In this document: positions 1 through 7,870 of the stretch, piece after piece
Layout: every line of letters begins with the position of its first letter
How positions within the stretch are numbered: the stretch's first letter is position 1
NCBI GenBank assembly: GCA_014804425.1
Contig: JAAUZV010000003.1
Location: 1 to 55,177, forward strand
Direction: 5' to 3'
DNA from: Lachnospiraceae bacterium
Lineage (GTDB): Bacteria > Bacillota > Clostridia > Lachnospirales > Lachnospiraceae
Length of the DNA stretch: 55,177 bases
Notes under the pieces: generated by a model
The model's input: the letters and a program-made list of their open reading frames with translations, nothing else
Databases searched by the model: none
What the model was told of the DNA's origin: nothing
Program-made: the position numbers and the translations under genes

Positions 1-80
1 TACAATCCAACGCAGGCACGCTCTCGCTACAATTCAAACGCAGCGGTACATAACATGCGAAAATACCGCATGTAAGTACC
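1..80. repeat. Short direct repeat and hairpin at left edge, no gene
   Basis: TACAATCCAACGCAG at 1-15 recurs as TACAATTCAAACGCAG at 28-43, a 27-base spacing. It is followed by an interrupted inverted repeat: GGTAC (45-49) and ACATGCG (53-59) pair with CGCATGT (67-73) and GTACC (76-80). There is no T-tract on either side that would make it a clear terminator, and I see no supported coding sequence before 168. It could be the end of a longer element outside the window. Confidence 0.35.
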
Positions 81-167
81 GGCGTTTTCATAGTGCCTGC
101 TTATGGAACTGTATATTTTGCACAAGCACAAATATCATTCATCGTGTTTCGCAATTACCTTCTAATT

Positions 168-842
168 TTATTTTACAATTTCTACGCGTTCATTTTCCGT
201 CCCCGGATATTTTTGAATGACAGTATAAAACAAAGTCCTATGTTCCACCTGGCCTTCGCTGTAAATTTTTTCATAGCTGAATCTGGGTACCTGATGATAT
301 TGTGAAACTGCCAAATAATCTGAAACGGTAAAGATTCCGAATAACAGGCATATACATCCGACAACACTTAAAATACGAACACTTTTCTTTAACATAGCAG
401 TTTTCATTTTAAGATAAAATCCGATAATCAGAATCATTCCGCCCAAAATGGAATAAATGCTTCCCCAACTACTGTCATTCGGAAATATTGCAAATGCAGA
501 AATCATAATAAATGCACCAAACGCCATAAGAAGGGAACCGATTATTTTCTTTTTCTCTTTCTTTACCTCATTTTTACTGTATTCCGCCATTTTTACTGCC
601 GTGTCTTTTGTTTCCTGATCCATTTTCTCACTTTTCCTTTCCCCGTCAACAATCTCAGAAATACTGACGTGATAGAACTCAGATAGTTCAACCAGCAGAC
701 TGATATCCGGCAGATTGCTCCCTGTTTCCCATCTGGATACGGTTCTATTGGAAACGTTCAACTTTTCAGCCAGCATTTCCTGCGTGATATTTTTTTCTTT
801 GCGCAGCTCCTTTAAGAATAGGCCTATCTTTTTTTGATCCAC
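168..842 (-). CDS. XRE-family regulator with C-terminal membrane segments
   Basis: A 224-residue protein with an N-terminal Cro/C1-type helix-turn-helix (about residues 7-61; TQEMLAEKLNVSNRTVSRWE is the recognition core). After a charged linker come about three hydrophobic segments (about 100-122, 127-145 and 154-177) and a short polar tail. Membrane-tethered XRE proteins of this type are common in clostridia; the ligand is unknown. The start is GTG at 842, chosen because AAAGGAGGAATCAC lies just upstream and no ATG fits. It is transcribed divergently from the XRE gene at 1132. No target site was identified, so its role is inferred only as transcriptional control responsive to an envelope signal. 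Confidence 0.85.
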   Translation of the reverse strand: MDQKKIGLFLKELRKEKNITQEMLAEKLNVSNRTVSRWETGSNLPDISLLVELSEFYHVSISEIVDGERKSEKMDQETKDTAVKMAEYSKNEVKKEKKKIIGSLLMAFGAFIMISAFAIFPNDSSWGSIYSILGGMILIIGFYLKMKTAMLKKSVRILSVVGCICLLFGIFTVSDYLAVSQYHQVPRFSYEKIYSEGQVEHRTLFYTVIQKYPGTENERVEIVK

Positions 843-1003
843 GTGTGATTCCTCCTTTCATTGACAGTTTATACGAAAAGCTCTCTGATCTACACGACAC
901 AAAGTGAGAAAATACTGTTTTTTTGAATCAGACATATTTGTCCGGTTCTATTTTTGATAGATGCTGATTCCCCCCGTTGAGCCCCCGCCAAACGAATCGT
1001 TGT

Positions 1004-1032
1004 TTTACAAACGGGAATGATTCTTTTATACT
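1004..1032 (+). promoter_or_regulatory. Sigma-A promoter for the XRE gene at 1132
   Basis: TTTACA (1004-1009), a 17-base spacer and TATACT (1027-1032) form a near-consensus vegetative promoter. The predicted leader is about 90 bases. An imperfect palindrome AACGAATCGTT at about 991-1001 abuts the -35 box and could be an operator for either neighbouring XRE protein; that part is inference. Confidence 0.7.
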
Positions 1033-1131
1033 GAGATCAGACAGGCGGGCGCAAAACACGACCTCCCGGTCAAGACCGGCGCCTTACATGAAACCGAATG
1101 TAACACTTCAAAGCAAAGGAGGATACCCTTT

Positions 1132-1977
1132 ATGAATCAACTCGGCAGCCAGATTTCTTTTTACAGGCAGAATCAAAATATGACACAGGAGGAGCTTGCG
1201 GACAGGATCGGTATCACCCCGCAGGCCGTCTCCAAATGGGAGCGCGGGCAAAGCCTGCCGGACGCCACATTTTTAAAACAGCTTTGCCACATCCTTCACT
1301 GCAGTGCGGACGCGCTTTTAGGGACGCAGCCGCTTCAGGAGGACCCCGCATCGCACAGTCAAAAAATCAATCAGGAAGTCATGAAACAATTATGCTTTTC
1401 TCAGGAACCGCTCTCGCTCATCTTCGGATCTGCGCTCGTTCCGCTGTTTTTGGAAGACACTGAGCAAAATTATACCGCGCAGATTTCCGACTGCCGGCTC
1501 CGCCTTGCCGAACACGGCATCCTCATGCCCGTTGTACGGCTGCGGGACGTGCCTTCGATCTCTCCCAACGAATTTCAGATTCTCTCCTACCGCCGCGTCC
1601 TCTACAGCGAGTGCATCGCGCAGCCGGACGATCAGACCATTTCCCATATGGTGGAGAAGCTTTACGACACGGTATCCGCGCATTATGACAAAATCTTAAA
1701 TCGCGACCTGATACGCCTGATCACGGAAAATCTCGGCACAGAATATCCGGCGCTCATTTCCGGCGTTGTCCCAGAGAAAATTTCGTATCGGCTCTTATAC
1801 CAGATTCTGAAAAAATTGTGGAAAGACGGAAATTGCTTTTTGGATCTGATACAGATCATTGAGATCACAGAAGATCTGATCACACAGGCGCCCGATATGA
1901 CGATCAACGATCTGGTCAAAGGAATCCGCACAGAGCTTGCCGACTTGCAGACCCCAATCACCGAAGATGATCGCTAA
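1132..1977 (+). CDS. XRE-family transcriptional regulator, 281 aa
   Basis: The N-terminal 65 residues are a classical Cro/C1 helix-turn-helix (MTQEELADRIGITPQAVSKW, about residues 18-37). The remaining ~210 residues are soluble, mixed alpha/beta in composition, without membrane segments, and I do not recognise the domain; it is presumably a sensor or oligomerisation region. The ATG at 1132 is preceded by AAAGGAGGATACCCTTT. It has its own sigma-A promoter and is followed by a strong terminator, so it is monocistronic. It lies back to back with another XRE gene, which suggests but does not prove mutual or local regulation. Confidence 0.85.
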   Translation: MNQLGSQISFYRQNQNMTQEELADRIGITPQAVSKWERGQSLPDATFLKQLCHILHCSADALLGTQPLQEDPASHSQKINQEVMKQLCFSQEPLSLIFGSALVPLFLEDTEQNYTAQISDCRLRLAEHGILMPVVRLRDVPSISPNEFQILSYRRVLYSECIAQPDDQTISHMVEKLYDTVSAHYDKILNRDLIRLITENLGTEYPALISGVVPEKISYRLLYQILKKLWKDGNCFLDLIQIIEITEDLITQAPDMTINDLVKGIRTELADLQTPITEDDR

Positions 1978-2015
1978 TGCAGCGCTTCCGAGAGATGTGA
2001 AGCTTCCGCAGCGCA

Positions 2016-2046
2016 ATAGAGGAATAGGCCGCGCCTATTCCTCTAT
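2016..2046 (+). terminator. Rho-independent terminator after XRE gene
   Basis: A perfect 14-base stem (ATAGAGGAATAGGC at 2016-2029, loop CGC, complement at 2033-2046) is followed within a few bases by a T-rich run. The right arm covers the stop codon of the convergent gene at 2035. The T-tract favours termination of the plus-strand transcript. Confidence 0.8.
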
Positions 2047-3189
2047 CTTCATTTTTTTCTTCTCCAATCGGCTGTCCGCATGATCTCTCACCAGCGCATA
2101 AATGACCGCCACGAACGGAATAAAAAAGATGATTCCGACGATGCCGAACAGATTCCCGCCGAGCAGTGCCGCAAGCAGCGTATAAATCGGCGGCAGCCCG
2201 ACCGATTTCCCCACAACGCGCGGATAGATCAGCTTTCCCTCCAGGAACTGCACCACCTGATAAACAACCACGGACAAGATTGCCTTCCACGGGCTGATGA
2301 TGCAGATGAGCAGTGCGCCAATGATACAGGCAATCCAGGAACCGATGTACGGAATGAATGAAAGCACCGCCGCAAGCACGCCGATCAGGCTCGCATAGGG
2401 CAGCCGGAACAGCGTAAACACGATAAACAGCAGAATGGCGATAATGAACGCTTCCACACACTGGCCAGACAGGAATTTCGCATAGGTCGCGCTCGTCAAT
2501 CTGCCGACGTCACACACCTTGTCCGCATGCTCCTTCTTCAAATAGGCATAAAGAAGCTTTCTCGTCTGCATGCCAAGCTTTTTCTTTCCGAGCAGCATAT
2601 AGATTGCAACGATCAGGCTCATACCGATCGACATGATGCTTCCGATCGTGGAAGTTGCGATCGACAGCGCTCTTCCCGCAATGTCATAAGCACCGTTTGA
2701 TACGCTCACGATCACCTTCGTGATATTTTCGCCCGAAAGCTTCTCCTGCAGGGAATCCAGCTGCAGCAGCTCCTCTTTCAGCCATTCGGAATCAATATGC
2801 TCTTTTGCAAACGCGATGATATCCGGGATCGCCTGCTGTATGCCCGCGAATAAGCTTTTTAGGGAGGAGACGATCTCCGGCACGACAAGGCAAAGCACCA
2901 ACACGATCACCAGCACAAGACTGATGAGCGTAAGCCATAGGCTGAAGAAACGAATCCTGTTTTCCGAGAGCCGGTGCTTTTTCCGGTTTAATCTGCCCAG
3001 CAGCCTTTCAAATCCACGCATCGGCACGTTTAACACAAACGCCATGACCGCTCCGATCACGGCAGGCAGGATCATGCCCCACACCCTGGCGAGCAGTCCC
3101 CCGATTTCTCCCACATGGAGCGCCATCGCAAGCAGCGCCGCCCCGATGCACATGAGCAGCACGATCTTTCTCATCCGTTGTTTCTCCAT
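2035..3189 (-). CDS. AI-2E/PerM-family membrane protein
   Basis: A polytopic protein of 384 residues with the AI-2E transporter family pattern: two N-terminal transmembrane helices, a central soluble segment (about residues 95-190), then a further group of helices. The conserved late region around GVLAAVLSFIPYIGSWIACI and the GKSVGLPPIYTLLAALLGG stretch are family hallmarks. Members export small molecules or act in ion and pH homeostasis; the substrate cannot be read from sequence. I take the ATG at 3189, which follows GGAAAGGATTGAAAAAG; a longer frame to 3213 is possible. It stands alone and converges on the XRE gene. Confidence 0.85.
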   Translation of the reverse strand: MEKQRMRKIVLLMCIGAALLAMALHVGEIGGLLARVWGMILPAVIGAVMAFVLNVPMRGFERLLGRLNRKKHRLSENRIRFFSLWLTLISLVLVIVLVLCLVVPEIVSSLKSLFAGIQQAIPDIIAFAKEHIDSEWLKEELLQLDSLQEKLSGENITKVIVSVSNGAYDIAGRALSIATSTIGSIMSIGMSLIVAIYMLLGKKKLGMQTRKLLYAYLKKEHADKVCDVGRLTSATYAKFLSGQCVEAFIIAILLFIVFTLFRLPYASLIGVLAAVLSFIPYIGSWIACIIGALLICIISPWKAILSVVVYQVVQFLEGKLIYPRVVGKSVGLPPIYTLLAALLGGNLFGIVGIIFFIPFVAVIYALVRDHADSRLEKKKMKIEE

Positions 3190-3287
3190 CTTTTTCAATC
3201 CTTTCCATATCATAATCCATGATCAAATAAGAAGGCAAAATCCCCACTCGGCTATAGTCTATCACAAAAACTTCCCGCCGCCTATAC

Positions 3288-3316
3288 TTGCCCTCACTCT
3301 TTTTCCATGCTATAAT
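3288..3316 (+). promoter_or_regulatory. Sigma-A promoter for the trans-sulfuration gene
   Basis: TTGCCC (3288-3293), a 17-base spacer and TATAAT (3311-3316). The predicted leader is about 58 bases, too short for a SAM riboswitch or T-box, and no such fold is visible. Confidence 0.7.
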
Positions 3317-3380
3317 AGGCGAAAGAAATGCGGACAGACGGAACAACCATCATAAACTTATTTCTGAAAGGAATCGTGCG

Positions 3381-4568
3381 ATGAAGAATTTCAGCAATTT
3401 TACCGATTACAGCAGAAAAGAAGACTTGCATTTCGAGTCAAAGGCAGTTCACGGCGCGCTTGGACATGACCCTTTTTCCGGTGCGGTGAGCATGCCGATC
3501 TATCAGACCTCAACCTTCCGGCACAGGGCGCTGTTTGATTCGACCGGCTTTGATTATTCGCGTCTTTCCAATCCGACCAGATTAGAGTTAGAGCGGACTA
3601 TGGCAATTTTGGAGGAAGGCGTGGAGGGCTTTGCTTTCACAAGCGGTCAGGCGGCAAACATGGCGGTGTTTACGCTGCTGAACCCCGGTGACGAGGTGCT
3701 CTTGTCCGACGACATTTACGGCGGCACTTTCCGTATCGGCAACGACATATTCACCCGCTACGGCGCTTCCTTTACTTATATTGATATGTGTGACCTGACG
3801 CTTTTGGAGAACAGCTTCCATGAGAATACGAAAATGGTCTATCTTGAGACGCCGACCAATCCGATGATGAAGGTCGCGGATATCGCGGCGATCGCGCGCA
3901 TGGCACATGAACACGGCTGTCTCCTTGTGGTGGACAACACGCTGATGTCCCCTTATTTCCAGAAGCCGATCACACTCGGCGCAGACATCGTCGTCCACAG
4001 CGCGACCAAATTTATCTGCGGGCACAACGACGTGCTTGCCGGCATCGTCGTCGTCAATTCCGATGAGCTTGCGACCTTCATGCACGGTCAGATCAAAACG
4101 CACGGCAACCAGCTTGCCCCGATGGACAGCTGGCTTCTCCTGCGCGGCATCAAGACGCTGCCCGTCCGAATGGAGCGGCACGCGGAAAACGCCATGAAAG
4201 TTGCGCACTGGCTCCGCGCACAGGAAAAAGTAAAGAAAATCTTCTATGTCGGCTTTGAAGACCACCCCGGCTATGACATTATGAAAAAGCAATGCTCCGG
4301 TTTCGGCGCGATGATCTCCATCAATGTCGATTCGTTTGAGACCGTGAAAAAAATACTCCGCCGCGTAGACCTCGTCATGTTTGCGGAAAGTCTCGGCGGA
4401 ACGGAAACGCTCATCACCTATCCGCGGACACAGACGCACGAATCTCTGACAGAGGAAAACCGCCAGCGGCTCGGCATCACAGACAGCTTTTTGCGTCTCT
4501 CCATCGGATTGGAACACGCGGACGATATTATCGCCGATCTCGATCAGGCGATCAACGGCGAACCTTAA
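3381..4568 (+). CDS. Trans-sulfuration PLP enzyme (cystathionine gamma-synthase / gamma-lyase type)
   Basis: A 395-residue cytoplasmic fold-type I PLP enzyme of the Cys/Met metabolism family. Visible hallmarks are YSRLSNPT near residue 59, TSGQAANMAV (87-96) for phosphate binding, LETPTNP (155-161), VVDNTLMSPYFQKP (183-196) and the Schiff-base lysine K210 in HSATK. Such enzymes make or cleave cystathionine, or degrade methionine or homocysteine; sequence alone does not separate these activities. The start at ATG 3381 follows GAAAGGAATCGTGCG; the frame is open further upstream but lacks a ribosome site. It has its own promoter and terminator, so it is monocistronic. Confidence 0.88.
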   Translation: MKNFSNFTDYSRKEDLHFESKAVHGALGHDPFSGAVSMPIYQTSTFRHRALFDSTGFDYSRLSNPTRLELERTMAILEEGVEGFAFTSGQAANMAVFTLLNPGDEVLLSDDIYGGTFRIGNDIFTRYGASFTYIDMCDLTLLENSFHENTKMVYLETPTNPMMKVADIAAIARMAHEHGCLLVVDNTLMSPYFQKPITLGADIVVHSATKFICGHNDVLAGIVVVNSDELATFMHGQIKTHGNQLAPMDSWLLLRGIKTLPVRMERHAENAMKVAHWLRAQEKVKKIFYVGFEDHPGYDIMKKQCSGFGAMISINVDSFETVKKILRRVDLVMFAESLGGTETLITYPRTQTHESLTEENRQRLGITDSFLRLSIGLEHADDIIADLDQAINGEP

Positions 4569-4574
4569 ACCACG

Positions 4575-4602
4575 GCGCTGCCATATGCGGCAGCGCTTTC
4601 TT
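4575..4602 (+). terminator. Terminator after trans-sulfuration gene
   Basis: GCGCTGCC (4575-4582), loop ATATGC, GGCAGCGC (4589-4596), then TTTCTTTT. It lies seven bases past the stop codon at 4568. Confidence 0.8.
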
Positions 4603-4660
4603 TTATTGATCGCAATTTTGCATTTTGGAAGAATCCAAACGATTCCAAGGAGGACTCCCT

Positions 4661-5509
4661 ATGAAAATCCGTTTTACAAAAATGCAGGCATACGGCAACG
4701 ACTATGTCTATATTGACGCTATCCATCAACAGCTTCCTGACCTTCCCGCGTTGGCGCGCTTTGTCAGCGACCGGCATTTCGGCGTCGGCTCCGACGGTAT
4801 GATCTTAATCTGCCCGTCCGAAACGGCAGATTTCCGTATGCGTGTGTTTAACCCTGACGGCACGGAGGCGGAAATGTGCGGAAACGCCAGCCGCAGCGTC
4901 GGCAAATATGTCTATGACCACCATCTTACGAATAAAACAAACGTCACGCTTGAAACGCTCGGCGGCATCAAGGATCTGACGCTTTTTGTGGAAAACGGCA
5001 CAGTCGCAAACATCCGCGCTGATATTGGCGCGCCTGTCATGGAGCCTTCCCGCATCCCGGTCAATACGACGCTTGCGGAATTTGTCGATCAGCCCGTGCG
5101 CGTGCTTGACCGCGATTTTCATGTAACGGCATTAAGCTGGGGCAATCCGCATATGGTAACGTTTGTGGAGGACGTCTCCGGCTTCGATGTCGAAGCGTTC
5201 GGCTATGCCTTTGAACATCTGACTTCTCTTTTTCCGCAAAAAACCAATGTCACTTTCGCAGAATTGATTGACCGCGGTCACTTAAAAATGCGCGAATGGG
5301 AACGCGGCACGGGCGAGACGATCGGCTGCGGTACGGGCTGCTGCACGGCGGTCGTTGCTGCGGTGCGCCTGAACCTATGCGACCGAAAAGTAACGGTCTC
5401 CCAAATCGGCGGACCGCTTGATGTAGAATGGGATGCACAGACGGGACATGTCCTGATGACCGGACCGTCGCACACCGTTTTTGAATCGGAGATTGAAGTC
5501 GCGTTATAA
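4661..5509 (+). CDS. dapF: Diaminopimelate epimerase
   Basis: Converts LL- to meso-2,6-diaminopimelate, the lysine precursor and peptidoglycan cross-linking residue, in the cytoplasm. The 282-residue length is typical. The two catalytic cysteines are visible: C73 in MCGNASRSVG and C223 in IGCGTGCC; the N-terminal KMQAYGNDYVYID signature is also present. ATG 4661 is chosen because AAGGAGGACTCCCT precedes it; the frame extends 36 bases upstream without a better start. The stop at 5509 is 42 bases before murE, so the two are almost certainly co-transcribed: epimerase and the ligase that uses its product. Confidence 0.95.
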   Translation: MKIRFTKMQAYGNDYVYIDAIHQQLPDLPALARFVSDRHFGVGSDGMILICPSETADFRMRVFNPDGTEAEMCGNASRSVGKYVYDHHLTNKTNVTLETLGGIKDLTLFVENGTVANIRADIGAPVMEPSRIPVNTTLAEFVDQPVRVLDRDFHVTALSWGNPHMVTFVEDVSGFDVEAFGYAFEHLTSLFPQKTNVTFAELIDRGHLKMREWERGTGETIGCGTGCCTAVVAAVRLNLCDRKVTVSQIGGPLDVEWDAQTGHVLMTGPSHTVFESEIEVAL

Positions 5510-5551
5510 ATGCATTCTGTGGCTATACTACAAAGGGGAGGACTTTGGTTC

Positions 5552-7090
5552 ATGAAAATACAGACTCTATTGGAAGGCTTAGAATACGAGCTGCAATCCG
5601 GAAACGTGCTTGACGAAGTCACGGAGGTCGTTTACGATTCGCGAAAGGTCAGCAGGGGCTGTCTGTTTGTCTGCATTGCCGGAACCGCGAAGGACGCGCA
5701 TAAATTTATTCCCGAAGTACTCGCAAAGGGCGCCTCTGCGCTCATCATCGATTCCGGCCATATCGCTTCCGCCAAAGTCATGGTCTCCGCCTCCGGAAAA
5801 GAGCATGTGACCGTCGTCTCCACGGCCAACACCAGAAAAGCGCTTGCTTACGCGGCGGCGGCTCAGTACGGTCATCCTGCCTCTAAACTCACAACGATCG
5901 GCATTACCGGAACAAAGGGAAAAACGACGACCTCCTACATGGTACAGTCCATCTTGGAGCATGCAGGCAAAAACGTCGGCGTCATCGGTACGATCGGCTG
6001 CGTGATCAACGGACAAAAATATAAGACCGTCAACACCACGCCCGAAAGCTTTGAGCTTCAGCGCCTCCTCTCTCTCATGGTGGAGGCAGGCTGTGAATAT
6101 TGCGTCATGGAAGTCTCCTCGCAGGGCTTGAAGCTAAACCGTGTGGACGGCTTTGTGTTTGATATCGGCGTGTTCACTAATTTTTCAGCCGATCATATCG
6201 GTCCGAACGAGCATGCCACCATGGAGGAATATCTCTATTGCAAATCGCTGCTTTTCCGCCAGTGCCGCGTCGGCCTCTTAAACTGTGATGACGACGCCTA
6301 TGAAGAAATGATCAAAGGGCATACCTGCAGCCTTCATACGTTCGGCTTTCACGAGCATGCCGAGCTTCGGGCACAGGATTTTGAATCGACAAGAAACGGA
6401 AATGAGATCGGTATCCGCTTTCATGCAACCGGCATTCTGGACGCGAAAGTATCCGTCCCCGTCCCCGGTAAATTCAGCGCCTACAATGCGCTCTGCGCGC
6501 TGATGATCGGGCACAGCGTCGGCATTCCGACAGAGATCATGCTGCGCGCGCTCTCCACCATCCATGTAAAAGGGCGTTTGGAGATTGTACCGACCAAGGG
6601 CAATTATACCGTCATGATCGACTATGCGCATAACGAATTAAGTGTGGAGAGCCTGCTCTCCACCATCCTCACCTACCGTCCGCACCGTATCATCTGCGTG
6701 TACGGCGGCGGCGGAAACCGCGACCGCATGCGGCGCTATGCGATGGGCGAGCTGTGTGGGAAAATGGCGGATCTTTCTATTTTAACCTGTGACAATCCGC
6801 GTAATGAGGACATTTCCTCCATCAACGCGGACATTAAGATCGGACTTGCCAAAAGCAACGGCAAATATATCGAGATTGACGACCGCAAGGAAGCGATCTG
6901 GCATGCCATGGATATTGCCGAAGAAAACGACATCATCATTTTACTCGGCAAAGGACACGAGGATTATCAGGAGATCCGCGGAGTCAAATACCATTACAGC
7001 GAACGGGAATCCGTCGAATCCTACGCAAAAAAGAACGCTTCGCCTTCTATTGGCGAATCCCTTTCAGGAACTGTTTCGGGATTGAAATAA
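5552..7090 (+). CDS. murE: UDP-MurNAc-tripeptide synthetase, meso-DAP type
   Basis: Adds the third amino acid to UDP-MurNAc-L-Ala-D-Glu in the cytoplasm. The 512-residue protein has the three Mur-ligase domains: N-terminal UDP binding (1-105), the ATP-binding core with P-loop GITGTKGKTTTS near residue 130, and a C-terminal domain with DNPRNED. The DNPR motif is the established signature of meso-DAP-adding enzymes, in agreement with dapF just upstream. ATG 5552 follows GGGGAGGACTTTGGTTC. The last ~16 residues, after SYAKK, are not part of the usual MurE fold and are encoded by inverted repeats (see findings). It ends at a shared bidirectional terminator. Confidence 0.95.
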   Translation: MKIQTLLEGLEYELQSGNVLDEVTEVVYDSRKVSRGCLFVCIAGTAKDAHKFIPEVLAKGASALIIDSGHIASAKVMVSASGKEHVTVVSTANTRKALAYAAAAQYGHPASKLTTIGITGTKGKTTTSYMVQSILEHAGKNVGVIGTIGCVINGQKYKTVNTTPESFELQRLLSLMVEAGCEYCVMEVSSQGLKLNRVDGFVFDIGVFTNFSADHIGPNEHATMEEYLYCKSLLFRQCRVGLLNCDDDAYEEMIKGHTCSLHTFGFHEHAELRAQDFESTRNGNEIGIRFHATGILDAKVSVPVPGKFSAYNALCALMIGHSVGIPTEIMLRALSTIHVKGRLEIVPTKGNYTVMIDYAHNELSVESLLSTILTYRPHRIICVYGGGGNRDRMRRYAMGELCGKMADLSILTCDNPRNEDISSINADIKIGLAKSNGKYIEIDDRKEAIWHAMDIAEENDIIILLGKGHEDYQEIRGVKYHYSERESVESYAKKNASPSIGESLSGTVSGLK

Positions 7091-7106
7091 TCCCTGCTAT
7101 AAAAAA

Positions 7107-7133
7107 AGTCCCGCCGACGCGGGACTCTTTTTT
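7107..7133. terminator. Bidirectional terminator between murE and convergent gene
   Basis: AGTCCCGC (7107-7114), loop CGAC, GCGGGACT (7119-7126), flanked by a run of seven A on the left and CTTTTTT on the right. It serves murE on the plus strand and the gene ending at 7132 on the minus strand. Confidence 0.88.
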
Positions 7134-7608
7134 ATTTCAGCGGCTTCGCACCCGCCTTTTCCTGCATTTTTTCCGTGAAACGCTTGAATCTGCTCTTTTT
7201 CTTCGTCGGCTTTAAGAGCGACTGCCCGCGCACGGGCTTCACATCGCTGATATAAATTCCGCTGACGGTCGCTTTCACTTCTTTTTTAACCGGAATGAGT
7301 TCAAATATCTTCGCGTCGCACACGAGGGACACGATCTGCGGACCGACCTTCGCCTTTACAATGGGCAGCTTGGCGCGGCGCATGATCTTCGGCGTCTGCT
7401 CAAGCACGGCGGCAGGCAGCCCCGCGTCTTTCAGCTTCATTTTTTTCTTGTCTATGACCAGCATATTAAACGTCTGCTTTGCAGCCTCCATCTGCGACTC
7501 CTGCGCAGCCTGCTTCTTCTGCAGCTTTCTTCCCGCAAAATAAAGGATGACAAGAATCACCAGCAAAACAGCAACAATGATCAGAATGGTAAGTAAGACC
7601 GGATTCAT
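7132..7608 (-). CDS. Small single-pass membrane protein, unknown function
   Basis: A 158-residue protein with one strongly hydrophobic N-terminal helix (about residues 4-25), a Lys/Gln-rich stretch, a soluble middle with beta-rich composition (about 50-125), and a very basic C-terminus (KKKSRFKRF). The topology suggests membrane anchoring with a cytoplasmic basic tail. I do not recognise a family with a known function. ATG 7608 follows GGGGGAGGTATCTGAAC. It is transcribed alone from a good sigma-A promoter and converges on murE. Confidence 0.75.
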   Translation of the reverse strand: MNPVLLTILIIVAVLLVILVILYFAGRKLQKKQAAQESQMEAAKQTFNMLVIDKKKMKLKDAGLPAAVLEQTPKIMRRAKLPIVKAKVGPQIVSLVCDAKIFELIPVKKEVKATVSGIYISDVKPVRGQSLLKPTKKKSRFKRFTEKMQEKAGAKPLK

Positions 7609-7644
7609 GTTCAGATACCTCCCCCGTAGCTTTTCACAAAAAGA

Positions 7645-7673
7645 ATTGTATCATTTTTTAAGACTGCGCGCAA
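7645..7673 (-). promoter_or_regulatory. Sigma-A promoter for the 158-aa membrane protein
   Basis: On the minus strand, TTGCGC (7668-7673), a 17-base spacer and TACAAT (7645-7650), about 30 bases before the start region. Confidence 0.65.
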
Positions 7674-7744
7674 CGACTTCTTTTGGAAACAGATCCGCTG
7701 AATGTATTTCAAACGTGAAAGTTCTGTGAATTTTGGGGAAAGAC

Positions 7745-7773
7745 TTTCATTACATACCGTTTTGTGGTATAAA
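7745..7773 (+). promoter_or_regulatory. Probable promoter of the foldase lipoprotein gene
   Basis: TTTCAT (7745-7750), a 17-base spacer and TATAAA (7768-7773). It predicts a leader of about 90 bases that contains two overlapping hairpins. Confidence 0.5.
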
Positions 7774-7820
7774 TGAGATATTGCATGTCACCAGATACAT
7801 TGACAACTCTGTCTGCAAAC

Positions 7821-7848
7821 ACGCCAATGGGCGTGTCAATAGACACGC
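7821..7848 (+). promoter_or_regulatory. Two mutually exclusive small hairpins in a 5' leader
   Basis: ACGCC (7821-7825) can pair with GGCGT (7830-7834), while GCGTGTC (7831-7837) can pair with GACACGC (7842-7848). The two stems share bases 7831-7834, so only one can form at a time. The second stem ends about 5 bases before the purine-rich ribosome site AGAAAGG. A regulatory role is inference. Confidence 0.35.
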
Positions 7849-7870
7849 AATAGAAAGGTACGGTAGCAAT

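Noticed and set aside
1-43. CRISPR array
   Set aside because: Only two short imperfect repeat copies, 27 bases apart, with no further units and no cas genes.
3214-3380. SAM riboswitch or T-box before the trans-sulfuration gene
   Set aside because: The predicted leader is about 58 bases and shows no matching stems.
3588-4517. A 309-codon open frame on the minus strand
   Set aside because: Antisense to the trans-sulfuration gene; composition typical of a shadow frame; no ribosome site or family motif.
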